NCBI RefSeq assembly: GCF_037975245.1
Contig: NC_092583.1
Span: 14,423,264 to 14,487,263, forward strand
Direction: 5' to 3'
DNA length: 64,000 bases
Origin: Apostichopus japonicus
Taxonomy: Eukaryota > Echinodermata > Holothuroidea > Aspidochirotida > Stichopodidae
The notes beneath the pieces are model-generated. The model had not been told where the DNA came from. It saw only the letters and a list, made by a program, of their open reading frames with translations, and searched no databases. Each line of letters starts with the position of its first letter. Positions within the stretch are counted from its first letter, which is position 1. Below are positions 20,101 through 32,800 of this stretch, piece after piece. Both the position numbers and the translations under genes were made by a program.

Positions 20101-20329
20101 AAATGGTGTTTGACTACATGTATCTCCCGGAAGTAACTTACGGTCAGCATTGTGCAGACATTACACATATCCTAGTGTTACGTCCTAACACTAGCTTCAA
20201 AATATAATTTCGTTCAGTGTATACGCCCCACACTTGCTACCTGCAACGACTACCTCACTATCAGAAACTTGTTGATAACTCTTACCCTGTTCCAGGATCT
20301 ACAACACATGCGGGCATCCGACTCGCCAT
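11196..20329 (-). CDS. ACTR3: Actin-related protein 3 (Arp2/3 complex subunit), complete, 12 exons, 418 aa
   Basis: Exons (high to low): 20329-20286, 19461-19406, 18851-18727, 18222-18112, 17291-17196, 15945-15838, 15443-15300, 15077-14904, 14649-14557, 13936-13811, 11829-11746, 11291-11196. They join to 1257 nt, 418 codons plus TAG, the same length as human ARP3. ARP3 pairs with ARP2 in the Arp2/3 complex as the pseudo-barbed end that nucleates branched actin in the cytoplasm. Hallmarks: N-terminal phosphate loop VVDPGTGYTKLG, the ARP3-specific [27 protein letters not shown], second phosphate loop [16 protein letters not shown] (165-180), adenosine-site region [16 protein letters not shown] (exon 10) and C-terminus HNPVFGMMT. 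The residue after the catalytic-cleft Asp is Pro, where I recall Cys in vertebrates. From exon 3 onward all junctions are phase 0. Introns 5 and 10 carry a minisatellite and nested transposons. Divergent from PTPN23. Confidence 0.97.
12492..13705. mobile_element. Dispersed repeat, copy 1, interrupted by a nested element; in ARP3 intron 10
   Basis: It begins CAGGCGCGTATCCAGG and is strongly similar to 54653-55903, sharing for example TTTTCTAACCCGGGGGGCGC, CTAAGCGGAGCGCCACCAT, GATCACCGGAAAT, CATAATGTTGCACAAAAT, and the final ATATCTGCT.TTTGCTTTAC. The left end looks like a hAT-type terminal repeat. No matching right terminus was found in either copy, so the element may be truncated. Positions 13167-13610 are a later insertion that copy 2 lacks. 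Non-coding. Confidence 0.75.
13167..13610. mobile_element. hAT-like MITE nested in repeat copy 1, 8-bp target duplication ACTACACA
   Basis: The ends are CATAGGCGTAGGTCCC and, inverted, TGAAGGCGTAGGAGCCC. They are flanked by identical 8-mers ACTACACA at 13159-13166 and 13611-13618. The homologous repeat at 55.2 kb reads straight through this site (GAACACTACACACAT followed by CGACAG), giving a natural empty site. The element has an internal poly-C tract and a CGCGCGC..GCGCGCG palindrome near 13526-13542. At 444 bp with no transposase ORF it is non-autonomous. Confidence 0.85.
16431..16962. repeat. 48-bp minisatellite with built-in hairpin, about 11 copies, in ARP3 intron 5
   Basis: The unit contains CCTACACATCTCTCCTACAA followed by TGCTAATATTGGTGTTCTAATCACCAAT. 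Each unit holds ATTGGTG and its inverse CACCAAT around a 7-nt loop. Some units have a shortened TGTACATATTGG variant. It lies between exons 6 and 5 (plus-strand order) and contains no exon. Confidence 0.95.
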
Positions 20330-22405
20330 TTTTATGCACACTTGGTAGATCTAGCAGGTTATCTTGGACCTAAAATGCAATAGTTGTCATGAAGAACTTG
20401 GCTTTCCTGATCACTCGCGGAAGTGGCTGTAACTCATCTATAGAGATTCTTCTACGAGAGCCGACAGTTTTTTCGAGAGGGCGTCGTTCCAAATGATCAA
20501 AATCCGAGATCCTGTCTTAGCAGCACTGCAGTACTGAGCTGACGAAAGAACATGAGAGACATTTCCGCTTGAAGAAGGTAGATTAGAAATTATTGAGGTT
20601 GGGAGGGTGAATATAGCGTGCGCACACATAAAGGTGTGGGGGGGGGGGTGACAAATTTCCCCCGACTGTTGTAGGTATGGGCTTTGCGGAATGACCAGAT
20701 GCGAATCAAGTCTTTGATAACTGGAGGGGGTTCTGCACTAGCTAGGGTCACTGAAGCGGATTCCCTTGACGGTTGGTCTGGTGATCCTCTCTCAGAAAAA
20801 ATATCTGCATATGATGCATAAATTGATATCTATATAAGTAGCTCTAAACGCAAGGATGTGCCAATGAATAATTTGTGTGAGGTTGAAAGGGGGGGGGGGG
20901 AGTGGGGGGGGGTACCATTGTAGTGGTCTAATTCTTCCAGACTGAATGCAAAATATCATCCGACTGATGGTAGGGGCATGACTTGCCCCTAACTCGGGGT
21001 ACGCCACTGGGGAATTAAGGCCGTACAAATTCACATTTGGCATGTTTTACAGCAAGTGTGATCACTTATTTGTATAACATGTCTACAGTCATGATTCACC
21101 CGCAACTTTCACTTTGACCACTTTTCATGATTGTGCTCATTTTCTTTAATTACTCTAGTTATGTTTAACTTAGCTCTTATAAATGATGGATACCACATCT
21201 AATGAGCAAAATTTGCCAAATTGAACAACATAGCTGTAATATATAGTCTACTGATAAATTAGAAAGAAGCATTAAACAGTAAGAAATTCACAAAAAAAAA
21301 AAAAAAATGTCACCACCGCCTTGACTGACACTGCAAAAATAAATATCATGGTAATCATACATACATATATACACCCTTACATACACACACACACACATAC
21401 ATACACGCGAACACACATACACGCATACGCGTAATTCGGGCCTCGAACTTGCAAGTTGTAGTTAAGCAACATACGCAGTGGGTTAGGCCTCATCTGGAGT
21501 ATGCTGTGTAGGCTTGGAACCCATTATTTGCTACGGATAAGGTAGTACTCGAGGAATTCCAGAGGAGGGCTACTAGGATGATTAGTTCCTTACCATAGGC
21601 GGTTACAGCTGCTGAATCTCATCACACTGGAGCTTAGGGGGTTACGTGGTGACTTGATTCAGGTTTTCATGATTATGTATGGTTTTGACAATTTATCCTT
21701 CACTGACTTTTTCATGGTTGCTAATAGTAGTTGTAACAGAGGTCATTATTAAAACTCCAGAAGTTACTAAGTAGGATTAATATTCGGCATAACTTTTCTC
21801 TAATTGGGTTGTGAATGAGTGAATGGGTTTAAGAATGCTTTGAAAAAGCACTTGAAACATTGTAATCGGGTCTGACTTTTGTGTCTTCAGTTAGTGTTTT
21901 CCCTCTCCCATAGGGTCTTTGATGGGGACTTGATTGTCTCTACTGATCCTTTCTCTCTGCTAAACAAAACTAAACTAAAACTAAGCCCTGATATAGTTAT
22001 CTTTTGTATCGTCATACTATGTGGTGTATGGTCAGTAGCAGTTCCCTGATGTAACTACGAAGACATTTCTGTGCATCGTATTTCACATATTTATCATATT
22101 CATGTATGTTTGAAGTACTTCCGTAAATTCGATACAGTCACACTTCATTATTATCAATGACGTAATGTTTTGAGATGGCGCTACAACTGTTCAATGAACA
22201 TGGGTGCCATAACGTACACAGTCCTTGTTCTAAGCTTCTGCATACACCTACCTACTTGATCATATCAGCCACTGTGTGTGCGACGATGTACAGTAATTGT
22301 AAAGGCTAATGGAGTTTTAGCCTATTTCTATACACCGAATACGAGAGAATCGTTCCCACAGAAAATGTACTAAATCGAAAAAAATACCAAGAAAACACAA
22401 CCAGT
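20330..22405. promoter_or_regulatory. Divergent interval between ARP3 and PTPN23 start codons
   Basis: 2.08 kb separate the two outward-facing start codons, so promoters and 5' UTRs of both should be here. No TATA box stands out; AGATGGCGCT near 22173, about 230 bp upstream of the PTPN23 ATG, resembles a YY1 site. Other content: poly-G tracts (20639-20648, 20890-20910), an A-run near 21292-21307, a CA-rich stretch (21356-21425), a TACGCCACTG terminus like those of the hAT-like elements near 21000, and the LINE fragment at 21470-21975. No coding exon was seen. Confidence 0.5.
21470..21975 (+). mobile_element. Dead CR1-type LINE fragment (3' end of reverse-transcriptase ORF)
   Basis: Conceptual translation with several stops gives VRPHLEYAV*AWNPLF, then VLEEFQRRATRMI, then LELRGLRGDLIQVFMIMYG in another frame, and finally NWVVNE*. 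This order is typical of the C-terminal end of CR1/L2-like reverse transcriptases. Stops and frameshifts show that it is a decayed copy. It ends in an ACTAAAACTAA-type tail near 21975. Confidence 0.8.
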
Positions 22406-25400
22406 ATGGAAGCAGTACCAAGAATGTTCATGCTCAGTCTTGAGCTGAAGGATACAGCAGACCGGGCAGATTTTGGTCCAGAAATTAAGAGAGTGAGACG
22501 CAACAGATTAAGGCATACATGAGTTAGTCTAACTAAAGCTAGGCTCCCTAGGAAAAAGAGTAACGTTACCTCTAGTCTAAGTGAGGCTACAATACGCCTG
22601 GATTGGTCTGTGTCTGTATTGGCATGGAACCTCCTACAACTGGAGCAGGGTAAACTAAACTGGCCTTAGTTATAGGCTACAGTTTTACACCCAGCGGTAG
22701 GCCTAAGTTAGCATAATGAGCAGGCTAGGACTACATTAGCCTAGGCCCAAACTAAAGACTGTTGCTGTAGGCCTAGACCAATGGCCTTACACCAGCACTC
22801 CACACAGTTTTTGTTTTGTTACTATATCAAAACTTAATGGAAATTCAAGAAGCTGACCGAATAATAGGAAACTAGCCCTATAGTACTACTACAATGGTGA
22901 CTTCGAAGTTCGGACACTTAAGACTTAAAACACCCCAAAACTAAATCTTCTGGTATAAATCATTTGAAAATATACTTCATATGGTGGGAGAATTTTGTTA
23001 TAGTACGATACACGGCCAAACTTTCTTTCCTGCAAACTGTTTTCACGTTGTTTTCCAAGAAGATTCTTCGTGATTGTGGAACTGGTATTTCTTTGCTAGA
23101 GTATTGCGAAGTTCGGACACGCAACCCACAGTGTGGCGCTGGTGATAAAATTGGTGGCGCAGTTGCTCTTTCAGTAATTATAAGAGACTTCATAGATCTT
23201 CGTCATTTTATTGACAAATATGTAAGTAATTTCTTGCACACGGGTCATTTTGGAGAGAAAATAACTGTAGCTTCGTACTTTTTGGTGAAATTTGACTCTT
23301 CCTGTAGATTTTCATGGTGAAATCGTGTATTTCTTAGGGTGTCCGAACTTTCGCAGTATGCCGAACTTCGCAATACTGACTATACTAGTAGCAGGGGTGT
23401 GGGGAGTGAGTTTCCATCCCAGTTTATTTCCTGTTATTCCTTGTTAAGCTTAAGATTGTTCAAACCTGAAACTCACATATCATTAACCTTTCTTGGTAAC
23501 ACATTGCCAGTCAAGTTGTCACTGTCAGCCAGCTAGTCTTATGTATGTCGGTTAATCTCTCATGGACACACATTTAAATGGATAATCTGTAGTAAGGGTG
23601 TATCAAAACAATAACTTAAAGGGTGTGAAGACTCGCACACAAAGAAACGTCTCATGCTGGTAATCTGACCTAGTTTCGACTGCGGTGAAACAGAAGTGTT
23701 ACACCACCATCAATCCCAGAAAATACACACACAGCTCGCTACCGTAGGTAGTTAGATATAGTGTACAGTCACTACATGCAGCTACGGTCAATACCCATAA
23801 CACAGTGTACATAGCAGCGATGGACATCTCAGGTCCAGATAAAAGATAACAAGGTATCATGTTTCATTACTGTCTGCATTTTGTAGCGATAAGAAAAATA
23901 CTTCACTTGCAAGCAACGGAAAATTAACTTTTTCACAGGGCGGCACACGGTTTGGGGGGAGTCTTCAATGCCTTTAAACCAGTGGCGTAGGAAGGTACTT
24001 TTGAGTGGGGGGGCTGAAGACTGATGGCCGGCCTGAGGGAGGGGTCTAAGGGGAGGGGGTGTCCCCCTCCCCTTTGGATTTTTTTTGCATTTCCAGGTGG
24101 CCTCAGATGCAATTTGGTGCAATATAGCACACTTCAACACCCACTCCATTTTGTAAATAATTTTGCATTTTCACCTGGCCTTAGATGCAATTTGGTGCTC
24201 CAAATGAGATTTTTTCTCATTTGGAAATGAAAAAGGGGTTTTCTGACTTGCGAAGCGGGGGGGCGGAATGATACTTCCGCCCACCATATTTTTCACTGGG
24301 GGCTGGGGGCCCCCCCCAGCCCCCCGGTCCCTACGCCCTTGCTTTAAACCACAATACCAACAGGTGCATTGATATCATAAGCAATTGTTAATCCATTAAT
24401 ACAAAATGCGGTATACTAGTCTCTCAAGATTATTGCATCAGTTAATGGCTTGGGTTGTCTTTGATGTTTCAGTCAGACTATAAGTAAAACAATGGTTCAA
24501 GGATATTACTTTCTGTATTAATGTTTCAACCATTCACTTGGAACAAATGCTCTGTAAACGGATGTAACAGCTTCTTTACTACAAAAAGAGAATGTTAATC
24601 TTGCATGTCCATCTTTACTTTATATATTCCTTACAATAAACATGCAGTATCTTCCTTACCTAATCAGAAACTGGAAGTTCCTGCCATAGAAAAAGGTGCT
24701 TTATGCCCTTGGCAGTTGTAACCGTGTTCACCCGTGTAGTTATTCATCTCCAAGCAATGTTTTTTCTCATCTTTATTTATTGACTCTGTCTTTTATCCCT
24801 TGTTAAGTAGCAAAGCAGCATTTTAAGTAGGTTTTGATGCTGATTAATTTGTAGTTGTAGCCTCAGTGATTTAATACAATGCTAGTCAACAAAGAATCGA
24901 CCCCAGCGTAGATTTTCCAATACTCTGCCAGTTTTATCTTTATTTTGTGGTTAATTCTCTTTGTGTTAGGTGTATAATTTAAGTCTTTTATCTTAATTTC
25001 AGTACATCAATCAAAATTACATGGAAGATGGAGAGAAGTACAATGAAGAGATCAGACAAATAGAGCAATTTAGAACTGTAAGTAATTTGGTTCTCATTCT
25101 TCAGAATTCATGGTTTAAAAAACTAGTCCAAAGGTTTTTCATATTAAGGATAACCCCCAACCCCCATATATAGATAACCCCCAAAATACAAACAAACACT
25201 TCACCAACCGTTGGAAGTAACCTAGGCCTATACCCCATTGTGTGGTAGCATGTAGTAGATTTATGTAAGATTTGCATATTCAGAGAACAGTTTATAGTAT
25301 TTGCACGTTGAGCAACTTTGAGGTCTGAAACGGTTGATAGAATCATAAACTACTGAGAAAACAGCAATTTGGTGTACAAACACACTATGCATCATTTTTG

Positions 25401-28400
25401 CATAGCAATTGATAAGGTTCTGCCAGGTATGTTGTTACTATAGTAATCATAATTATACATGCATCACTTTGTATGCAATTGTTTGTACATTGTTAAGGCC
25501 TACATGTTTTATAGTACATTTGGTAAAGACAGGGCTGTATGCAGACCTTTGCAACCAGTGGAGGTCATATAATTGCATAATGTCAGAAGAACCTGTCATT
25601 ATGTCATATAGGTACTGATGTCGTTTAATTACATGTGTTCACAGTTCTATGTAGCTTTTAATAACATCATGTAAGTGTTGCAATCAGTGTTAATTATTTT
25701 TTCACTTATTCTTTTTAACATACTGTATCTAATATTGTGTTCTGTATAACAAATCAATGTTGCAAGTTATTGCTGTACAATTCTCATATATTTAACATTT
25801 CATCCCTGTCCTAGTATTATATTTACTGTATCTCTTTAATAGAGTCTATATACGATGTGTAAATCAAATTTGGAAATGCCTCTAATAAAACGTCTCTTCA
25901 ACAGAATGCTATGAATGCTAGCAGGGATTTTAATGGTATCAGCACCTTGAAGAAATATTACGGCCAGCTACATAACCTTGCGAGCAGATTCCCCATGGAG
26001 GAAGGTGGAGAGGCTGCTATTTATTTTTCATGGTTAGTTAGTTTTCATGACGACTATCAAAAGAATAAAGCAACCATTAATGCTCTGTTGCAAATGAGTT
26101 GCCTTTTGTTTTTGATTGCTATTTTTGGCCATATAACTCTGAAAGTTTAGAGTTATATAGAATATGCTGTTATTAATTGTAATTTCATCAGTACGATAAA
26201 GAAATGTTTTAAAAATGTCTCTTGAAGTCTTGATTGATCTGTATTAAACTTTGGAGGCTGATGTACCCTGCCTACCTCCTGGCACACGATGTTGTATAGT
26301 ATCAGGTCATCCATTTTGTGCATTTCCAGACTTTTTTAGGGATTGATGCATTGATGTAGTCTATAAGACTGGAGTTGACCTTCTGCATATTGATATATTT
26401 TGATGTGATTTTATTCATGCTACCCTTTGCAAAGGATTGACACATTTGATGAAGAACCGTTCACCCACGCTGACATCCGGTTTGAACAAGCCTGCATCCT
26501 GTACAACCTCGGAGCTCTCCACGCAGTCCTTGGAGCCAGAGAGAACAGAACCTCGGAGGAAGAGATGAAAGTTGCATGCACCCATTTCCAATGTGCAGCT
26601 GGTATCTTCACTTACCTCAAAGAAAACTTTCAATCCGATACAAGTCCCGATATATCTTTTGAACTCATGGCTATCTACATACAAACAATGTTGGTAAGTC
26701 TCATGGTAGAGTTTGAAAATAGAATTAATGTTTTTACTAATAAGGGCAAAAAAAGATGGAAGAGTATATATGCATTAACAAAGGTTTAAGCTTCTGCAGT
26801 TGTTTATTTTTTTGTCAACATGACAACATTTTGGATTATTTAATTTATATTTATGCCTCTATTTTCAGTGTCATCAAGTTATTAATAATATGCAGGACTG
26901 AATGAAAATGTTTTTTTCTCATATAAACAGCTGTGAAAATTGTCACAGAATTGTTTTAATATTTCACGAATGCTCGCAAACAAATCTCCTTCCGCAGGGT
27001 CAAGCTCAGGAATGCCTGCTTGAAAAATCCATGCAGGATAATCGTAAGAGTTCTCTGGTAGCGAGAATCAGCACCCAGGTGATGGATTATTACCAGCAGG
27101 CATTGAGAGGACTGGAGGACATCAATATCACCAGTCTGCTCGGCTCCAGAAGAACTAAACTCTGGAAGAGAACACTGACCGTTAAGATGCTTCATTTTTC
27201 AAGCATTTCTTACGTAAGTAGAGTGCAATTTTAAAGATACATTTTGTGATCTTTGTAAGTTGCAAATCTGGCGATAGCATCGTCAACTGTTAACAAAAGA
27301 TCAAGGCAACTGAAAAACATGGCATATTACTTCAATCCACCAAAATCACACACTGCACGATGATAATTAAGCCCAAAAAAATCAGAGGCTTGGAATTTAT
27401 CAAATTGAACGTTAGAAGAAAGGGATGTTTCTGGTGGCTGCAGTCGATGTTCTTTACAAAAAAATGTTGGAAATTTTCTGTAGCTTTGAGGTCATAGCCA
27501 CATCCTCATACCATTTTTTTTTATGGTTAAGATATAAAGTTTTCAAATTTGGTGAAATTTTGGTTTTTGCATCTGGCAACAATGGATTGAATGATGCCAC
27601 CACGACATTTCAGCAGATAAATTTTGGCAGAATTGAGAAATTTAAAGGTAAATAAATAGCCAATAAATAGTGAATTGGTCGTGGCATGTATATCCAGTTA
27701 TATGTGCATATTGAATCATGACTTGTTCAATGTCACAACCCATTACAAACTATAAATGTCAAGTGACGCTTTTTGTCAAATTATATATTTAACTCGTTGC
27801 TTGTGAAACTTTTTGGAAAGATCTACCAAAGAGGTTAAGTTTCAGACTTTTTGAGGAAAAAGCAGTTGATGGAACAGTGTGTGGAAATTCTTCTAAATTG
27901 TATTGTTTAAGATAACCTCAAAAGGAGACATTATTTGGTAAGATTACTTTGTATGAAGTAGAAATTGAAAAGAAGTATCCCATGTAAAATTGACAGGAAT
28001 GTATTAAATATTTATACTTCGCTAAATCACTTGAACTTTGACCTCTTACAGTTGTACATGAGTAACCAATCAGAGGAACAGCAGAAGTTTGGTGAACGAG
28101 TAGCATACCTCCAAGAGGCAACAAACAAACACAACGAAGCCATGAAAATGTCCAAGGTAAACAGCTGATCATATGATTTCAAAAAAATGAGTGAAATGAA
28201 ATTTTGAAACAGTGCACAGAGAAATTATTCAAGAGGCTTGAATCAGAATAAATGACCTGCTGGAAGCAAGCAGCAACTGAAGCCTGGATAAGTCAGTTAC
28301 AAGAAAATAGGAATAGTTACAAGAAAATATGAATCATGTTAACATCAATGATTGTGTCTGGATAAGGACAGCTGCAGTGTTATATCAAGTCAAGACGTGA

Positions 28401-29867
28401 GTCGCCAAAGTTTATATGACAGGAACTTGAACAAATCTGTGAAGATCTTAAGGTCACTTTCCCAGAGATCCATCCTTACCCATACCCTGGGCCCCCATAC
28501 TTGACCCTGGGTCCTTTGGCTGTGCCCCCCCTGTCCCTCCCATTAAATCATCAGGCCCATTCATAGCTGACAGCTTGAATCAAAATATCGTAGCTGCAAT
28601 AGTTAACAAGCCTAAACTACTTTGCAAAAGAAGCAGGGCTGAAGTAGCTATTTGGTCTCATAAGTAGAGCTTGTTGGACAAGAGTTTTATAGACTTCAAA
28701 ATTTCTCCAGCAACTTGATTGAATCTGGTGAAATGTGGCATATGATTACTAAAGGCAATAAGCTGCTCTAAGTATGCATTGTGTATTCTTCCATTGCACA
28801 GGGTCAACATGAGTCAGTTTTAGAAGCCTTGAATTTCGCTAAAGATGTCATCATCGGGAAATTTCAATCAGCAAAGAAGGATAACGACTTTGTCTATCAC
28901 GAAAAGGTGCCAGATGTGGACAGTTTACCCGAAATCAAAGGTAAAATTTAATTTATAGAATGGAATAAACCCGCTTTATGGAAGATGTGTCTACCATGGA
29001 TATTGAAAGGACTGATGTATGAATTGAAGGATTTTGCAAAAGTTAAGAAAATGCCAGCATACAATATGATGTGAACACCTGGTTCTTCTTCAGCATTCTA
29101 TCAACCCCTGATTAACTGTGCTGTACACAAGATAGAACTCTCCAGTGGCCCAAATCCCTGGCCAACTGGGGCCATGGACACTGATGAATGGTTTAGTAGG
29201 CTAAAAATGCTGGCCCACTAGTCTGTGGACACAGATGCACTGCTGGTTGGGCCTACCAATGAAGATTATCTTTGGTTAGGGGAGAAACAGAGTCTGAATT
29301 AGCCCTAACTGCTGCAATCCTTCTTAACCTTTTCATTTTAGCATCAGGAATGTATTCGAGAATGTATTCGAGAAAGTTTTTTGCTTGGTAGTGTAAAGAA
29401 GAGAAATAAACTGTTGTGTTTAGACCACAAGGAAATGAAAGAGACAAATAAATACTGGATCTCCATACCTTCCTTTCTGACTCACAACATGAAAATCACT
29501 GAATGACTGAAAGATATTCACTGAATTCTGACTCTCAAAATGTATTTATATATATATTGTTATTTGATGCTTCGGACAGAGAAACCATCTTCTTCCATAA
29601 GTAGGTGTTAACTTGATTGCTGTTGTATTTCCCTTTAAGTCCTTTCACTGCACCAACTGATATCTTCTGGCCTTCCTTTCTTTCAGGTGCTTCTTTGGTC
29701 AAAGCTCTCGTCTTTCAACCGTACGATGAGAGTGTCGCAGGACCCGATGTGTTTCGCAAACTCGTCCCTATGGAGGCTCACGAAGCTTCATCTATGTACA
29801 GCGAGGAAAAAGCCAAATTGCTGCGAAAAGTCGCCGGGGAGATTGAAGAGAAGGATGGTGAATTGGA
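22406..29867 (+). CDS. PTPN23: PTPN23 exons 1-8: BRO1 domain (residues 1-396)
   Basis: Landmarks in order: MEAVPRMFMLSLELKD (exon 1), NYMEDGEKYNEEIRQIEQF (exon 2), YYGQLHNLASRFPM (exon 3), RFEQACILYNLGALHAVLGA and CTHFQCAAG (exon 4), GQAQECLLEKSMQDNRKSS (exon 5), EEQQKFGERVAYLQEA (exon 6), AKKDNDFVYHEKVP (exon 7), KLVPMEAHEASSMYSEEKAK (exon 8). In ALIX and HD-PTP this banana-shaped domain binds CHMP4 (ESCRT-III) and STAM. The tiny exon 1 (29 codons) is 2.5 kb from exon 2; its identity rests on the MEAVPRM match and the GTGAGA donor. Intron 1 contains a hAT-like MITE and a separate hairpin element. Confidence 0.95.
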
Positions 29868-32800
29868 GTGAGTAAATGGATATCCAATGAATATTCAGAC
29901 ATTTACAAGCTTCCAAAATGATTATATTTCTACAAATTATCTTAAATAATAAGGTCAGCAATATTTGTGATGATATAAATCAAACTTGTAAGTGTTTCTT
30001 TTATTGCAATTATAGGTTCGGAAAAATAAATTCAATTCTTTTAAGTACCGAAGGGTTTTAATTCACAGCAGATCTGAGTTACCAAACTAAATCAGGTGTA
30101 AGACTGGATCTGTTTCTAAATTATTTTGAGGTTTCTGGTCCATTGAAGGTAACCTGCATTGGGCTAAAGCTTATCCTTTAGACAAATTTGAGAAAATATC
30201 TCCTATGAAGAGTAAACTTACTTGCCTAGTACAACAATCCATTGGCAGTAAAGGTTCTAAAAGTAATAAACTTTTGGTGTTTTGATTTCCATCAGGACCA
30301 TTCTAGTGGCAAACTGACAAAGTTGCAAAAATGCAAAACAAGAAGAACAAATTGCCAGGTTACTTTGTAAAGTGAGCGTATGGATGGCACTGAACTGTCG
30401 AATAGATGCTGGCTGGCTTTAAGTTATTGTTGTTGCTAGATTGAAGCTAGAATCGTGAGACTTCATGTAGAAAAGACAAAAGCTACACTGTATTATCAGA
30501 AAGTGGGGATGGTCATCGCGTCCATGGATATATACGGATATGTGTCCGTAGGAATGGTGTACATTTCTGTGTCATCGGTTACATTTACATTGTGAGTAAA
30601 GAATAACAGTGAGGGTGTTCATTAGATGCTTTGTATTTACTTTATGTGGACATGTAACAATGAAACCATTGTTACAATGAAACCATTGTTCACAGTAAAG
30701 TTAGTAAACACCCAGTGATATGTAATAACAGTGAGGGTACTAGATACGTTTAGTCCTGTGGATTTTTTTGTGCCCAGTATCAGCCCTGTATCTGCAACAT
30801 TTCATCTTGTTTCTTAATTATTCAGGCAGTACATGAGCGCTTTACAAGTGGAACAGCTGAAACTAGGAGATGAAGAACCAGAGAGATTACCGCAAATATT
30901 ACTAGAGGTTTGTGCTGCAATCAGCGTCAAAGAGGAACCAATAAAGACATTAGTCACTTCTATGCAAGGTGAATTAATTTCTTTGTCACTTTCTTTCCAC
31001 TGTTTAAAATAACCATGTGTAAAAGTAAGTTGGGCTGACGTTTAGATCCTAGCAGGATCCTCTTCAGAGGCTAAATGAAAAGTAAAAGTAACAGAAGGGA
31101 CAAAAACATGCACAAAATACAGACAGGTTAATGAGCATGGTGAACACAATGAGATAGATGTAAGGGGATTAGTAAACAAGGAATGGAGAGAAGAAAGCAA
31201 CAGGGGAAGAGGAGATGTAGGAGATAAACAGTGGAGGGACAAAGAGAGGATTAAGGGAATGGGGTAGGGAAAAATAATCAGGGTCAATGTTTTACTTGAC
31301 TCACCCTATCAGCAAATACCAAGACGTTTAGCCTACCGTATTTATCCCTTCAATGAATATATCGGCACTCAGCAAGAAAAGTTATTACTGAAGTTGTTAC
31401 CTCACAAATAAAAGGTCTGAAATGAGAAGAACCTTTTCCAGAGTGCAAAAAATTTGCCGTTTGGCTAAAGGGTAAAAAAAATGCTGGCACCATGTTTACA
31501 AATATTATCATTAAGACTGGTAAGCTTAAGAACAAATCTAACCTGGTGCCCTTTTAATTTGTTTAATTCAAATTGGTTGTTCTGGAAGTCGTTGTCCGTG
31601 CATTTTTTAATACTTTTTTTATTTATATTTTATGATTCTTCAATAGATTTATCGACAGTGGTACTGGATGTGGATAGTTCACTAACAGATATTGCTGACA
31701 TTCTGGAAGAGGAAGAAAAAACTGAGAAACAATTTCAGGTTTGCATCTTATTAATTCTCGACTATTATTTTAACAGCCTCTCTTGAATCGTTTTCCTTTC
31801 ATTGAGACATTTTAACCCACTCCTCGATGATGTCTTGGAGTAATTTTGAGGTTCAGAACCGCCAGGAAAGAAAGTATTTTTGAAAAAAAAGTTTGGACAA
31901 TCTTGGGCCTATTGGAGAATCAGATGTAATACCGGTGACCTGTGTATAAACAGGTTGGTTTTGTAGGACAGGTCTAAAAGGGCAATTTACATTTTTGAAA
32001 AAGTAGTGTCTGGCTTGATCAGCTGATCGAAGAATTAATTGATGAACCAATATTTTAATACATAAACACAGGTGGTTTAATACATTTTCAGCTCTGATAT
32101 GCTTGAAACAGATGCTATATTTTAGTATGGTGTGTGGATAATCAGATTATAAGAGATTATTTACTAATATTGGGAATATGTAATCACCGGATATCTGGTC
32201 CGGCCAGATAATCTGGAATTACACAGCTTCATCTGAATCTGAATTTGTATTCGATTCATCCCTCATTAAAAAGTTCTCTTACATTAAACAGTTATTAACA
32301 GCCAGGCTCACTTTCATTGTAGTGTTGCCTAGCCTTAGTCATCTATGTATACAAGAATCAGGTAGAAGTTGTCATTGTCAATAGACATTTAGGCAAGCTA
32401 TGGACTAATTGCAACTACAAGGGCGTTGTGGTCAAGTGGTTAAGGCAGTGGACTTGTGATCTAAGGATTACAGGTTCAAGCCCTGGCCAGATCATTGCGT
32501 TGTGTCCATGGGCAAGGCACTTTATCTCCATTGCCTCTCTTCACCCAGGTGTATAATTGGGGACTTGCGAGGTGACTTGTAAATATAGTTGCGTGCGCCG
32601 GTTTGTGGCTGCACCCTATGGGAAGTCCCCCAGGGGACATGTGGTGCACTGTGGTGCCCCAGGAGAGATTTGTTTGAATTGTACACACTTTGGTGTGTAG
32701 GTGTGACAAGTTACCAATGACTAGGGTTAATTACAGCACGGCGAGACTTTATTGAGCTATATAAGAGCTGTTAATTATGATGATTATTATTTCCTGTTCG

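Noticed and set aside
20890-21010. Full hAT-like element ending in TACGCCACTG
   Set aside because: A typical right end is visible but I found no matching left end or target duplication, so it is only mentioned with the interval.
32429-32483. Possible tRNA-Ser/Leu gene
   Set aside because: Box A and box B are present but the sequence does not close into a tRNA and continues into a SINE body shared with a second copy.
32476-32709. ORF of 77 codons on the minus strand, repeated at 42804-43034
   Set aside because: Both lie in copies of the same SINE; similarity reflects the repeat, not a protein family.
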